Shown here one piece after another: positions 6,325 through 14,357 of a stretch of DNA of 64,000 nucleotides. The position numbers and the translations under genes are program-made. The notes under the pieces were generated by a model. The model was not told the DNA's origin and made no database searches. It was given only the letters and a program-made list of their open reading frames with translations. The stretch is from Streptomyces sp. NRRL S-244 (lineage in GTDB: Bacteria > Actinomycetota > Actinomycetes > Streptomycetales > Streptomycetaceae). Each line of letters begins with the position of its first letter. The stretch's first letter is position 1. The stretch lies in NCBI RefSeq assembly GCF_000717915.1, contig NZ_JOCX01000025.1, forward strand, positions 1-64,000, given 5' to 3'.

Positions 6325-7295
6325 TCGTCCTGCTGCTCGTCCCCCTCCTGCTGCCCTGGGCCCTGCCGCCGCTCGCGCGGCGCGTGGCCGCCCGGGTGAG
6401 GCCCGACGTCGCGCTGTGGACGATCACCACCGCCTCCGGGGCACTCGCCGTCGGGGTCGTGGCGTGCCTGGGTGTCCTGCTGTTGCCCCTCGCGCTGACC
6501 GTCCCGCCCCTGGCAGCCCTCGTACACCTGGTCCAGCCGCTCCAGGCCGGGCCGGCGCCGCTGGCCCTCGGGGCGTCGGCGCTGTCCGCCGGGGTCGTCG
6601 CGGTCACCGGCGTCACCGTGGTCCGGCACGGATGGTCCGAGGTGAAGCGCCTGCGCAGCGCCCATGGCGATGTCGCCCACCTTCCGCATGTGGGAGGAGT
6701 GTGCGTACTGGATGATTCCCGGCCGGACGCCTACGCCCTGCCCGGGCTGACGGGCACGGGCCGGGTCGTGGTGACCAGCGGCATGCTGCGCTCCCTGGAC
6801 CCGCACGAGCGCGAGGTGCTCCTGGCCCACGAGCGCGCCCACCTCGCCTCGCGCCACCACCTCTTCCTCGCCGCCGCCCAGCTCGCCGGTTGGTGCCACC
6901 CGGCACTGGCCGCGGTCGTTCCCCAGGTGTCGTTCGCCGCCGAACGCGCCGCGGACGAGGCCGCCGCCGGCGTCACCGGCAACCGGTTGCTCACCGCGCA
7001 GGCCGTGGGGCGCGCGGCGCTGGCCACCACCCGTGGCGGCGGACGGTCCGGAGGGTCAGAGCGGTCCGGACGATCCGGGCGGTCCGGGCGGTCCGTGCTC
7101 GCGGCGGGCGCCGTCACCGGACCCGTCCCCGCCCGCGTGAAGGCCCTGCTGACCCAGGCGCCCGCCCGGCGCATCGCCCCCGCGGTGCTGGCCATGGCCC
7201 TGCTCTGCGCCACGGCCGGCGCTTCCTCCCTGGCCGGGGCGGCCTGGCTGCACCGCGGGGTCGAAATCGCCCAGGGGGAGCACCCCTCCGACTGA
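6321..7295 (+). CDS. M56-family membrane zinc metalloprotease (BlaR1/MecR1-like, no sensor domain)
   Basis: The 324-residue product has N-terminal membrane helices (residues 1-20, 32-62, 80-103), a cytosolic segment with the zinc-protease motif HERAH (170-174), more hydrophobic helices and a C-terminal TM around 275-300. It lacks the extracellular penicillin-binding sensor domain of BlaR1, as is normal for actinobacterial M56 proteins paired with BlaI. The GTG start overlaps the blaI stop, which fixes the pairing. A low-complexity stretch (GGGRSGGSERSGRSGRSGRS) lies at about 235-255. Its expected role is to cleave or trigger loss of the BlaI repressor in response to cell-envelope stress. The signal is unknown. 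Confidence 0.9.
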   Translation: MIVLLLVPLLLPWALPPLARRVAARVRPDVALWTITTASGALAVGVVACLGVLLLPLALTVPPLAALVHLVQPLQAGPAPLALGASALSAGVVAVTGVTVVRHGWSEVKRLRSAHGDVAHLPHVGGVCVLDDSRPDAYALPGLTGTGRVVVTSGMLRSLDPHEREVLLAHERAHLASRHHLFLAAAQLAGWCHPALAAVVPQVSFAAERAADEAAAGVTGNRLLTAQAVGRAALATTRGGGRSGGSERSGRSGRSGRSVLAAGAVTGPVPARVKALLTQAPARRIAPAVLAMALLCATAGASSLAGAAWLHRGVEIAQGEHPSD

Positions 7296-7397
7296 AGTCG
7301 GACCGGCCCCGAGGGCTACCCGGACCGCAGCGCCCCCCGCCTCCGCCTCCGGCCTCCGGACCGCGCTCACCGAGGGCGTTCCCCGGCTGGTGGGCCG

Positions 7398-8069
7398 TCA
7401 GGAAGGCGATGGGTCCCGGGGAGCCGAGGGCCGGTCGCCGGTGCGCGACAGGTACGCGAAGGCGAGGAGGGACAGCCAGGCGGTGGCGAAGAGCCAGCCT
7501 CCGATGACGTCCGTGAACCAGTGGACCCCGAGGTAGACGCGGGTGAGGCCGATCGCCACACCCCACACCGCGATCACTGCGGCCGCGGTCCGGGGCACCC
7601 TGGGGCCGCGCAGGAACAAAGCGGCGATCAGGAGCCCGGCGGTCATCGCGCCGGTGCTCGCGTGACCCGAGGGGAAGGACCAGCCCGAGGCCTGGGTCGC
7701 CCAGTCCGCTACCGCGGGGCGGGGTCGGGCGATCAGCATCATGGTCGCGTAGCGCAGGCTCTGGCCCGCGCCGAGGCACAGGACCAGCGCGGCGGCCGTG
7801 AGGGCACGCTGCCGGGCGGTGCGGCCGGCGTAGAGGCCGGCCAGTACGAGCAGGACGTACGGGACGAACCCGGTGCCGGTGTAGGTGACGATGCGGGCGA
7901 GCGCCGTGGGGACGGCCGGGCGGTGCTCCACGGACCAGCGGTGCAGGGCCACATCGGCGGGCAGCGGATGATCCGGGGTGCGTACGACCCACACCGCCAG
8001 CAGGGCGAAGAGCGCGGCGGCGGTCAGGGCCAGCCAACCGGCTCGGTGCGCGAGTCGGGCGCGGGTCAC
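7398..8069 (-). CDS. PAP2-family membrane phosphatase (candidate undecaprenyl-diphosphate phosphatase)
   Basis: The 223-residue polytopic protein carries the three PAP2 motifs: ARPRP (KxxxxxxRP equivalent), SFPSGHAS (PSGH) and TRVYLGVHWFTDV (SRxxxxxHxxxD with Thr for Ser). BcrC/YbjG-type members dephosphorylate undecaprenyl diphosphate on the outer face of the membrane, and others act on phosphatidic acid or PG-phosphate. It begins with GTG at 8069, overlapping the stop of a 33-codon frame (8066-8167), so it is probably translated by coupling. The nearby DedA and UppP genes and BlaI-type operators favour a lipid-carrier substrate. Confidence 0.88.
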   Translation of the reverse strand: MTRARLAHRAGWLALTAAALFALLAVWVVRTPDHPLPADVALHRWSVEHRPAVPTALARIVTYTGTGFVPYVLLVLAGLYAGRTARQRALTAAALVLCLGAGQSLRYATMMLIARPRPAVADWATQASGWSFPSGHASTGAMTAGLLIAALFLRGPRVPRTAAAVIAVWGVAIGLTRVYLGVHWFTDVIGGWLFATAWLSLLAFAYLSRTGDRPSAPRDPSPS

Positions 8070-8167
8070 GCGCAGCCCGCCGGCTGCGGACGCAGCGGGC
8101 CGGCCTTCGGATGTGTGTCGAGCAGACTGACCGCGAGGTTGGTTGCGGTGTGTACGGAAGCGGCCAT
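8066..8167 (-). CDS. Small 33-aa frame coupled to the PAP2 gene
   Basis: ATG at 8167 opens a 33-codon frame that ends TGA inside the GTGA overlap with the PAP2 start codon. The peptide begins MAASVHTATNLAVSLLDTH and has no recognisable domain or membrane segment. Overlapping stop and start suggest translational coupling of the phosphatase. It could be a regulatory upstream frame, a true small protein or an eroded remnant. Confidence 0.4.
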   Translation of the reverse strand: MAASVHTATNLAVSLLDTHPKAGPLRPQPAGCA

Positions 8168-8243
8168 GCGGGTGGAGCCTCTCAAAGCAGCCGGGCGAAA
8201 GGCGACCGGACGGAACCCCCGGGCGACAACCGGGCCGTAGGTG

Positions 8244-8261
8244 GTCTACTGCACTGTAGAC
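8244..8261. promoter_or_regulatory. BlaI-type operator
   Basis: GTCTACTGCACTGTAGAC is identical in both half-sites to the dyad at 5912-5929. It lies 25 bp before a truncated BlaI frame (plus strand) and 77 bp upstream of the small frame that leads into the PAP2 gene (minus strand). Confidence 0.72.
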
Positions 8262-8285
8262 GACTGTGGGGTAAGGGTGAGGTCA

Positions 8286-8444
8286 ATGGCCGGGCCGCCG
8301 GCCGATCGCGGACCGGCCGGCGAACCGGAGGCATGCGTACGCGCGGCGCTGTGGGCGGCGCTGTGGGCGGCGAAGGAGCCCCGTGTCCCCGTCAGGCGGT
8401 CAGGATCCCGGTGCCGAGGAGGCCGAAGAGCAGGACTCCGATGA
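8286..8444 (+). pseudogene. Truncated BlaI-like gene remnant
   Basis: From ATG 8286 the frame reads ...GPAGEPEACVRAALWAALWAAKEP.... This mirrors the N-terminus of the intact BlaI at 5953 (RPAGELESSVLAALWAAGKP), but it loses similarity after about 35 residues and runs into the 3' end of the convergent uppP gene. The recognition helix and everything after it are gone. A tandem duplication ALWAALWAAK is visible. The preserved upstream operator dyad suggests a former second blaI gene destroyed by deletion. Confidence 0.65.
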
Positions 8445-9228
8445 CGATCCGGTAGATGACGAAGGCGTTGAAGGAGTGCTTGGCGACGTACTTCAGGAGC
8501 CAGGCGATGGAGGCGTAGGCGACGGCGAAGGAGACCGCGGTGCCGACGACCAGCGGAACGGTGTCCACACCGGCGCCGATGGCGTCCTTGAGCTCGTACA
8601 GGCCCGCACCGGTCAGGGCGGGAATGCCCAGGAAGAACGAGAGGCGGGTGGCGGCGACGCGTTCGAGGTCGAGGATGAGACCGGTGGACATGGTGGCGCC
8701 GGATCGGGAGAAGCCGGGGAAGAGCAGGGCGAGGATCTGCGAACAGCCCACCAGCATCGCGTCCCTGAGGTCGGTGTCGTCCTCTCCGCGCTTGTGGCGG
8801 CCCATCTGGTCGGCGGCCCACATCAGGCCGCTGCCGACGATGAGGGAACCGGCGACCACCCACAGGGAGGCCAGGGTGCTCTCGATCAGGGGTTTGGCGG
8901 CCAGTCCCACGACGACGATGGGGATGGTGGCGTAGATGACCCACCACGCGAACTTGTAGTCGTGGTGGTACCGCTCTTCGCGGTTGGCCAGGCCGCGTCC
9001 CCACGCGGTCATGATCCGCACGATGTCCTTGAAGAAGTACACCAGGACCGCGGCGATGGCGCCGACCTGGATGACCGCGGTGAAGGCGACGACGGCCTTG
9101 TCGTCCACCGGGATGCCCATCAGCCCCTCGGTGATCTTCAGGTGGCCGGTGGAGGAGATCGGCAGGAATTCGGTGACCCCTTCGACGATGCCGAGGACCG
9201 CTGCCTGTCCGATGCCGATGGTGCTCAA
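8392..9228 (-). CDS. uppP: Undecaprenyl-diphosphate phosphatase UppP (BacA)
   Basis: The 278-residue polytopic membrane protein has both UppP signatures: VEGVTEFLPISSTGHL (Glu16 to His29) and PGFSRSGATMSTGL, which carry the catalytic Glu/His and Arg/Ser residues. It removes a phosphate from undecaprenyl diphosphate so that the carrier can be reused for peptidoglycan and teichoic-acid synthesis, and it gives bacitracin resistance when abundant. The start is TTG at 9228, just before STIGIGQAAV; there is no in-frame ATG nearby and the upstream codons are non-coding in character. A 26-bp BlaI-type dyad (9391-9416) lies 163 bp upstream. A truncated blaI remnant overlaps the 3' end on the other strand. 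Confidence 0.95.
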   Translation of the reverse strand: MSTIGIGQAAVLGIVEGVTEFLPISSTGHLKITEGLMGIPVDDKAVVAFTAVIQVGAIAAVLVYFFKDIVRIMTAWGRGLANREERYHHDYKFAWWVIYATIPIVVVGLAAKPLIESTLASLWVVAGSLIVGSGLMWAADQMGRHKRGEDDTDLRDAMLVGCSQILALLFPGFSRSGATMSTGLILDLERVAATRLSFFLGIPALTGAGLYELKDAIGAGVDTVPLVVGTAVSFAVAYASIAWLLKYVAKHSFNAFVIYRIVIGVLLFGLLGTGILTA

Positions 9229-9390
9229 TTCGTCCGTCCCTGGGGTTGGTCCGATGTGTTGGTGGTGAAGCGTCGACCGGCGGGTCCCGGACCCGGGTAC
9301 CGGGCGCCGGCCGCTGCCGAGCCGGTGACCGCGATGGCGGCGGGTGGGGTGTGGGGGGAGGGCGGGCACGGCACACTCGGGGAAGACCCT

Positions 9391-9416
9391 CGTCGTCTAC
9401 ACGTATGTAGACGACG
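9391..9416. promoter_or_regulatory. Extended BlaI-type operator upstream of uppP
   Basis: CGTCGTCTAC-N6-GTAGACGACG has perfect 10-bp arms and contains the GTCTAC-N6-GTAGAC core seen at 5912 and 8244. An extra half-site (CTGTAGAG) follows at about 9424. It should control uppP on the minus strand. The rest of 9229-9618 holds no credible gene. Confidence 0.72.
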
Positions 9417-9618
9417 AGGGTGACTGTAGAGGATGAGCGAGGAGGCAGCCAACATCGGACGGGCATGACCCCGCCGGTCCCGCGCACGCGGGGGACCGCC
9501 ACCCGGCCAACGGGAAGCGAGCGGTCGGCGGTCCTGCTGCCATCCGGTAGACGTCGTCCGTGGACAACCTCCCTGCTCGGCCGGACGGTCGTCCGACCTC
9601 GAGGGTTACAGTCGGCGG

Positions 9619-10509
9619 ATGGAACTGCGGCAGCTGAGGTACTTCGTCACCGTCGCCGAAGAGCTGCACTTCGGTCGCGCCGCAGAGCGGCTGCACATCG
9701 TGCAGTCGGCGGTCAGCCAGCAAGTGCAGCGGCTGGAACGGGAGCTGGGGGCCGATCTCTTCGACCGTTCGCCACGCCACGTTCGGCTCACCGGCGCGGG
9801 GGAGCGGCTGCTGCCCGAGGCGCGGGCCGTGCTCGCCGCCGCCGAACGGGCCAGGGCCGCCGTCCGGGAACAGGCCGGCCTGCGCCTCGGCACCAGCACC
9901 GGCCTCGGGGAGCACCTGGACCGGGTGCTCGGAGACCTGGCCGTCCTGGCCCCCGACACCTCGGTCCAACTGGTTTCGGCCCCGGCTCACGACCGCCTGG
10001 AACAGGTCGCGGACGGCCGCCTCGACGCCGCGTTCGTACGTTCCCTGGAGCCCACCCCGGGCGTGCGGATCCTGCCGCTGTGGAAAGACCCCCTGGTGGC
10101 GGCCCTCCCGGCGGCCCATCCACTCGCCCGCGAAACGGAACTGGCCATCTCCGACCTGGCCGGCCTGCGACTCTGTATCACCGCCCGCCGCAACAACCCG
10201 GCCCTGGTCGATCTGGTCGTCGGGGCCTGCCACTCGGCCGGCTTCGAGCCGCTGCCCGGACCGGTCAGCGGATCGCTGCAGGACACCCTCGCCACCATCG
10301 GCGCCGGCTCCATGCCGATGTGGACCGTGCTGTACGCGGCCCAAGCGCGCGTGCTGCTCAGCCCCCGGGTCGCCTTCCGCCCCTTCCGTGCCCCCGGCCT
10401 GGCCCTGCCCATCGGCCTGGCCGTCCGCCGCGAGACCCCGCCCGCTGCTCTCGCGGTCCTCCTGAAGGCGCTCCCAGCAGTCCCGACCGGCAACGATCAC
10501 GAGAGCTGA
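9619..10509 (+). CDS. LysR-family transcriptional regulator
   Basis: The 296-residue protein begins MELRQLRYFVTVAEELHFGR with an intact LysR helix-turn-helix (AAERLHIVQSAVSQQVQRLE). A substrate-binding domain follows (LRLGTSTGLGEHLDRVLGDL..., DRLEQVADGRLDAAFVRSLE). The length is normal for the family. It is followed 115 bp later by a tautomerase gene on the same strand rather than being divergent from a target. The inducer is unknown. Confidence 0.92.
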   Translation: MELRQLRYFVTVAEELHFGRAAERLHIVQSAVSQQVQRLERELGADLFDRSPRHVRLTGAGERLLPEARAVLAAAERARAAVREQAGLRLGTSTGLGEHLDRVLGDLAVLAPDTSVQLVSAPAHDRLEQVADGRLDAAFVRSLEPTPGVRILPLWKDPLVAALPAAHPLARETELAISDLAGLRLCITARRNNPALVDLVVGACHSAGFEPLPGPVSGSLQDTLATIGAGSMPMWTVLYAAQARVLLSPRVAFRPFRAPGLALPIGLAVRRETPPAALAVLLKALPAVPTGNDHES

Positions 10510-10624
10510 TCGCTGCGGTCGCGGTCTGCTTCTTGGTCGGTCGGCACGGATCCGATGGACTGGCGTCACGCCGGTGAGCGACCCGGAAAGGCCGGGAAGC
10601 CGCCGCTGGCAAGGGAGTTCGGTC

Positions 10625-10807
10625 ATGCCCATCGTCACCATTCAGCAGGGTCCCCGCGATGTCGAGCTGAAGCGCGAGCTCGTCAAGCGGGTCACGGACG
10701 CGTTCGTCGACGCGTACAAGATCCCGGCCGAGACCGTTCAGGTGTGGATCCACGAGGTCCCGACGGACAGCTGGGGCGCGGCCGGCACGCTCATCGCCGA
10801 CAAGTAG
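10625..10807 (+). CDS. 4-oxalocrotonate tautomerase family enzyme
   Basis: The 60-residue product starts MPIVTIQQGPRDVELKR, giving the catalytic N-terminal Pro1 after Met removal. It continues with the helix and strand typical of 4-OT monomers (LVKRVTDAFVDAYKIPAETVQVWI), which assemble as hexamers. Family members tautomerise or dehalogenate small enol/keto acids in aromatic degradation. No aromatic-degradation genes adjoin it; the LysR gene upstream is its only plausible partner. The actual substrate cannot be stated. Confidence 0.88.
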   Translation: MPIVTIQQGPRDVELKRELVKRVTDAFVDAYKIPAETVQVWIHEVPTDSWGAAGTLIADK

Positions 10808-11057
10808 CACCTGAGCGCGCGGTGTCGGAGGAGCCGGTGCGGGCGAGGGCGGCCTGCACCGGCTCACCGTTCGTACCCATGACGGCGTGGAACGCTGTCA
10901 ACTGTGAGCCCGCTGATGCCCAAATCGCCTTCCGCCGCACGGGTGAGCAATCCTTCACAAGCGCCGGTGCATCGGGGTCACGCACCTCGTCGGCACCCCA
11001 CATGACACCCGCCGGCAGAATGCCGGACAGTGCCTCCACCCACGTCAGACGGACGAA
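10808..11057. other. 250-bp stretch without a convincing gene
   Basis: A minus-strand open frame across it has no recognisable domain and poor start context. I see no strong hairpin after the tautomerase gene. Confidence 0.4.
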
Positions 11058-11303
11058 GTGGCGGCGCTGAGCGAACAGGCGGCTGCCGGTGCCTCCGCCC
11101 CGGCCTCCTCCTCGCCGTCTCTCCCCTCCCCGTCCAGGCAGGCCGCGTACACGCTCGTCTTCGAGGACAAGCCCTTCACGCTGCGCGCACCGGCCTACAG
11201 CACCGGCACGCACGTCGATCTGGACGCGCCGAAGGTATTTCCCAGCGGCAAGACCGGCCAGGCCGCCGGGCCGGCGGGGGAGCCTGCGCCTTCAGGGGCG
11301 TAG
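11058..11303 (+). CDS. Short hypothetical protein or gene remnant (81 aa)
   Basis: The frame runs from GTG 11058 and encodes an Ala/Ser/Pro-rich N-terminus, then QAAYTLVFEDKPFTLRAP and AYSTGTHVDLDAPKVFPSG, which looks like beta-strand protein of a larger domain. The ribosome site is weak and its 3' end overlaps the convergent membrane protein gene by 12 bp. It may be the leftover of a truncated secreted protein. I do not recognise the family. Confidence 0.35.
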   Translation: MAALSEQAAAGASAPASSSPSLPSPSRQAAYTLVFEDKPFTLRAPAYSTGTHVDLDAPKVFPSGKTGQAAGPAGEPAPSGA

Positions 11304-11897
11304 GCCGGCTTGTCTGAGTGCCACCCGGGACAGGTCGCGGATGACCCGCTCGTCCGCCCGGCGCCAGGCGTCGGCGAGACCCTCCGGTGGAACGGGGACC
11401 GATGCGAGGTCTCGCGTCGGCCCGGTCAGGGCGCGTAGGGCAAGCAGATCGGCACCGCCGGGGGCGTCGAGGAGACCTCGGATCCGAGCGCTGCGCCGGA
11501 TCCAGCGCACGCGCGGGGGAAGCCAGAGTGCCAGCACGATCGCCACGGAGGTGACGATCAGGACCCATGTGGTCAGGTCAGCCACCCGGCCCACCACGTC
11601 CTGCATCGACTGGCCGGCATCGGAGAGCCCGTTGCTGGCCTCGGCGGCGGACTGCAGCGGCTTCTTCAGGATGCCCCCGACCAGCGGCACGTTCGACGCC
11701 GCATCCCCCGCGTCGCCGAGGCCGGAGGCGAGGCTGCCGCCCGCGTCCTCCACCTTCCGCCCGGGCTCGGCCAGCAGCATGATCGCCCCGTGGACGGCCA
11801 GCGCGAACCTCACCGCGGTCACCATCAGGACCACGGCGATCAGGTCGGCGAGCACCTGCCGGCAACGACGTGCTCGAGTCTGGGCGTAAAGACGCAT
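11292..11897 (-). CDS. Two-helix membrane protein of unknown function
   Basis: The 201-residue product has an N-terminal basic segment, TM helix 1 (LADLIAVVLMVTAVRFALAV, about 17-40), and an extracytoplasmic loop rich in Gly, Ser and Ala (GGSLASGLGDAGDAASNVPL...). TM helix 2 (WVLIVTSVAIVLALWLPP) and a 75-residue basic cytoplasmic tail with helix-forming repeats (ARIRGLLDAPGGADLLALRA) follow. I do not recognise a named family. It is monocistronic, convergent with a short frame on the plus strand. Confidence 0.8.
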   Translation of the reverse strand: MRLYAQTRARRCRQVLADLIAVVLMVTAVRFALAVHGAIMLLAEPGRKVEDAGGSLASGLGDAGDAASNVPLVGGILKKPLQSAAEASNGLSDAGQSMQDVVGRVADLTTWVLIVTSVAIVLALWLPPRVRWIRRSARIRGLLDAPGGADLLALRALTGPTRDLASVPVPPEGLADAWRRADERVIRDLSRVALRQAGLRP

Positions 11898-12201
11898 CGG
11901 CGTGCTCCTGTTCCGGCGCCATCAACGGACGAGACCGGTCCTCAACCGGATGAGGGGCGGCAGCCGTGACAGCAAGCCACGGCCCACCGCCGACCGTACG
12001 CGGCACCCTTCCCGTCCAGTGGTCATCACATGCCGAGTTCACCGCCACGTTCACCAGAGCGCCCCGCGAGCCTGTCCGGCAGTGCAGCTGTTCGTCGGCT
12101 TCGCGATTGCCCATCGCCCACGCAGTGTTATAGCCTCTAATGACAGCTTGATGCTCTATCGCACGATGACGCCCATCCACTGAACAAGACAGGGGAACCC
12201 C
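11898..12201. other. 304-bp intergenic region with the promoter of the SRPBCC gene
   Basis: AT-richer sequence (GTTATAGCCTCTAATG near 12127) lies about 60 bp before the SRPBCC start and may be its promoter. No gene was seen on either strand. Confidence 0.35.
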
Positions 12202-12924
12202 ATGCCCGGCATCCACCGCACCCGCATCCACGCCCTGTTCACGATCCCGCTCGCCATCGGCCTCCTCGGCGCCGCCGCGTTACCCGCCGGCGCAGCCACC
12301 TCCCCCAGCCCCCGCACCGCCAAGTCCCTCACCTGCCGCGGCGCCGGTGTCGATCCCGCCGCCCGCGTACGCCACCGGGCCGAGATCCTCATCAACGCCC
12401 CGCTGCGCACGGTCTGGAAGCTGCAGACCGACGTCGAGGGGTGGCCGTCCTGGCAGGCTCCCGTCACCACCGCGGAGCGCCTCGATCGCGGTCCCCTCCG
12501 TCGGGGTTCGGCCTTCCGGTGGACAACCCCGGTACCCCCCAACCCGACTCCGGCCACCAGTCTGGAGATCACCTCGACCGTCGAACAGCTCGCGTACCGC
12601 TCCTGCATCCGCTGGACGGGCCCCGCGGCCGGCGAGGGACTGCACATCGACGGCATCCACGTGTGGAACTTCACCGAGACCCCCGGCGGCGTCAGGGTGA
12701 GCACCGAGGAGACCCACACCGGCCCTCAGGTCGACGCGGACGTCCCCACCGCGACCGCCATCCTCCGCCAGGGACTCGAGGCATGGCTGAGCGACCTCAA
12801 GGTCACCGCCGAGCCGCGCCCCGCACCGGCAACCGCGCAGTGCAGCACAGTGCAGTGCAGTCTGCCGGGTCGGTCGTTGGGAGTAGGGCCGACGCCCGAT
12901 GTGCGCTTCGATGCCGCTGCCTAG
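12202..12924 (+). CDS. Secreted SRPBCC (START-like) family protein
   Basis: The 240-residue protein has a clear signal peptide (IPLAIGLLGAAALPAGAA-TS, cleaved near residue 33). An SRPBCC/polyketide-cyclase-like fold follows: RHRAEILINAPLRTVWKLQTDVEGWPSWQA, which is the hallmark opening of this superfamily, then SLEITSTVEQLAYRSCIRWTG and the C-terminal helix (ATAILRQGLEAWLSDLK). The fold forms a hydrophobic ligand pocket. Export is unusual for this superfamily, most of which is cytosolic. GGGGAACCCC precedes the ATG. The ligand is unknown. Confidence 0.85.
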   Translation: MPGIHRTRIHALFTIPLAIGLLGAAALPAGAATSPSPRTAKSLTCRGAGVDPAARVRHRAEILINAPLRTVWKLQTDVEGWPSWQAPVTTAERLDRGPLRRGSAFRWTTPVPPNPTPATSLEITSTVEQLAYRSCIRWTGPAAGEGLHIDGIHVWNFTETPGGVRVSTEETHTGPQVDADVPTATAILRQGLEAWLSDLKVTAEPRPAPATAQCSTVQCSLPGRSLGVGPTPDVRFDAAA

Positions 12925-12935
12925 GGTCGGTACTC

Positions 12936-13397
12936 ATGCAGAACACGGAACCTGTCCGCCGCCCGGTAGCGGAACGCAGGCGCGACTCTCTGGAACGGCT
13001 CGCCACGGAGCGGGACATATGGGTAGCCACGGCCCATCCTGATCACGGACCGCATCAGGTGCCGCTGTGGTTCACGTGGGACGGCCGAGCACTGTGGATG
13101 TGCACCGGCGCGACTTCCGCGACCGCGCGGAACATCCGCAAGGAACCGCGGGTGCGCCTGTCGCTGCCCGACACGTTCGATGTGGTGCTCATTCAGGGCG
13201 AGGCGGAGTGCTTCACCGACCGGGACGTGCCCGGAGACGCAGCGGATGCATTCGCCGGAAAGTTCGGGTGGGACCCGCGCACGGAGGACGGCCCCTTTGT
13301 GTACGTACGTGCGGTACCGAAGACCGTGCGCGCCTGGAGAGGTGAACGAGAGCTGCAAGGCAGAGTCATCATGCGCGACGGAGCGTGGCTCGAGTAG
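12936..13397 (+). CDS. PPOX-class / F420- or flavin-binding split-barrel protein
   Basis: The 153-residue product fits the pyridoxamine-5'-phosphate-oxidase-like split barrel: WVATAHPDHGPHQVPLWFTWDG, ALWMCTGATSATARNIRKEPRVRLSLPD and VVLIQGEAECFTDRD. Actinobacterial members of this size commonly bind F420, FMN or heme and reduce small substrates. The CTAGGGT before the ATG at 12936 could act as a -10 box of a leaderless transcript. It follows the SRPBCC gene by 11 bp and may be co-transcribed. The cofactor cannot be assigned from sequence alone. Confidence 0.82.
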   Translation: MQNTEPVRRPVAERRRDSLERLATERDIWVATAHPDHGPHQVPLWFTWDGRALWMCTGATSATARNIRKEPRVRLSLPDTFDVVLIQGEAECFTDRDVPGDAADAFAGKFGWDPRTEDGPFVYVRAVPKTVRAWRGERELQGRVIMRDGAWLE

Positions 13398-13698
13398 AGG
13401 TCGGGCCGTCAGGGGCGGCGGCCCCACTCTGCCCCCCGTCCGTGAAGCCACAGGCCGCGGAGCGCCCGTAGCGCCTGGATGTGGCCGCATGTCGTTGACA
13501 CCTGCCGAACGGCGTGCGACAAAGGCCTTATGAGTTCGGCCGGTCTCCTCGTCTGAGGTGCGGTTCTCCGCGTGACCCGGCCACCAGTAGTACGAACCCG
13601 TGCCGACGCCGGGGCCGCGTGAAAATTCACTGTCGCCATACGCGAGACTGTCGAACAGTGGGCACACCACCGCACATATGTGAACGGACAACTCTCCT
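13398..13698. other. 301-bp intergenic region
   Basis: No gene was recognised. A partial dyad, CACTGT...ACAGTG, falls around 13628-13662, directly upstream of the next gene, and could be an operator. Confidence 0.35.
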
Positions 13699-14253
13699 TT
13701 GACCACGATTCCCGGATCCCGTGTCCCGGGGCGGACCTGGACGGTCCGTCTGACCGGCCACGGCGACCACACCGTCTCCGTCAGCTGCACCACAGAGGCA
13801 TGCCGCATGCCGCCCCGGTCCAAGGACACGGCGGCCATGCGACGGTTCGCCGCCGAGCACGCCCGCGCGCACGCCCGCCTCGCCACCGTCCGTCCCCACG
13901 CGGCGTGTGCCTGCCGGGCCGCCGAATGCGGATTCCACGAGGACACCAGAGCCGCCTGTACCGGTGCCCCGCTGCTCGTCCTCATCCACAACCCGGCCGT
14001 CGGCCAGGTCTGGACCCTCGCCGAGATCTGCCAGGCCTGCGCACCGCTGATCTCCCACACCGCCGTCCTCGGCCGCGCCCAGCAGTCGGCGCCTCCTCGT
14101 ACCCCCGCGGCATCGGCCGCCGCGTCGCCCCTCCCCGCCTCGCCGGCTCCGGCACGTGTGGCAGTGGCGGGCGGCTTCTCGTCCCCCGAGGCCGCGCCCG
14201 AAGCCGTCTCCCGCCGCCGCCCGTACCGCGGCGGCCCCCGACGCACCCGCTGA
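13699..14253 (+). CDS. Cysteine-rich hypothetical protein with Pro/Ala tail
   Basis: The 184-residue product starts with TTG (TTGACCACG), the only in-frame option. It contains SCTTEACRMPP, then HAACACRAAECGFHEDTRAAC and ICQACAPL, at least eight cysteines plus histidines arranged in pairs that suggest zinc ligation. A low-complexity tail (PASAAASPLPASPAPA) ends in RRRPYRGGPRRTR. I do not recognise a named family, though it looks like a metal-binding DNA- or RNA-interacting protein. A dyad just upstream hints at regulation. Confidence 0.65.
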   Translation: MTTIPGSRVPGRTWTVRLTGHGDHTVSVSCTTEACRMPPRSKDTAAMRRFAAEHARAHARLATVRPHAACACRAAECGFHEDTRAACTGAPLLVLIHNPAVGQVWTLAEICQACAPLISHTAVLGRAQQSAPPRTPAASAAASPLPASPAPARVAVAGGFSSPEAAPEAVSRRRPYRGGPRRTR

Positions 14254-14357
14254 CGGTCCGCTCGGTCGCGCCCGGTGGTGACGGCGAGGGTTGTTGTCAG
14301 TGGTGGGCGGGAGGATAGGGCGTATCGCTGAGCCGCCCACATTCCGAGGGGTTTTCC

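Noticed and set aside
10791..11213. Minus-strand open frame after the tautomerase gene
   Set aside because: No conserved start, no domain, and the sequence is irregular; not supported as a gene.
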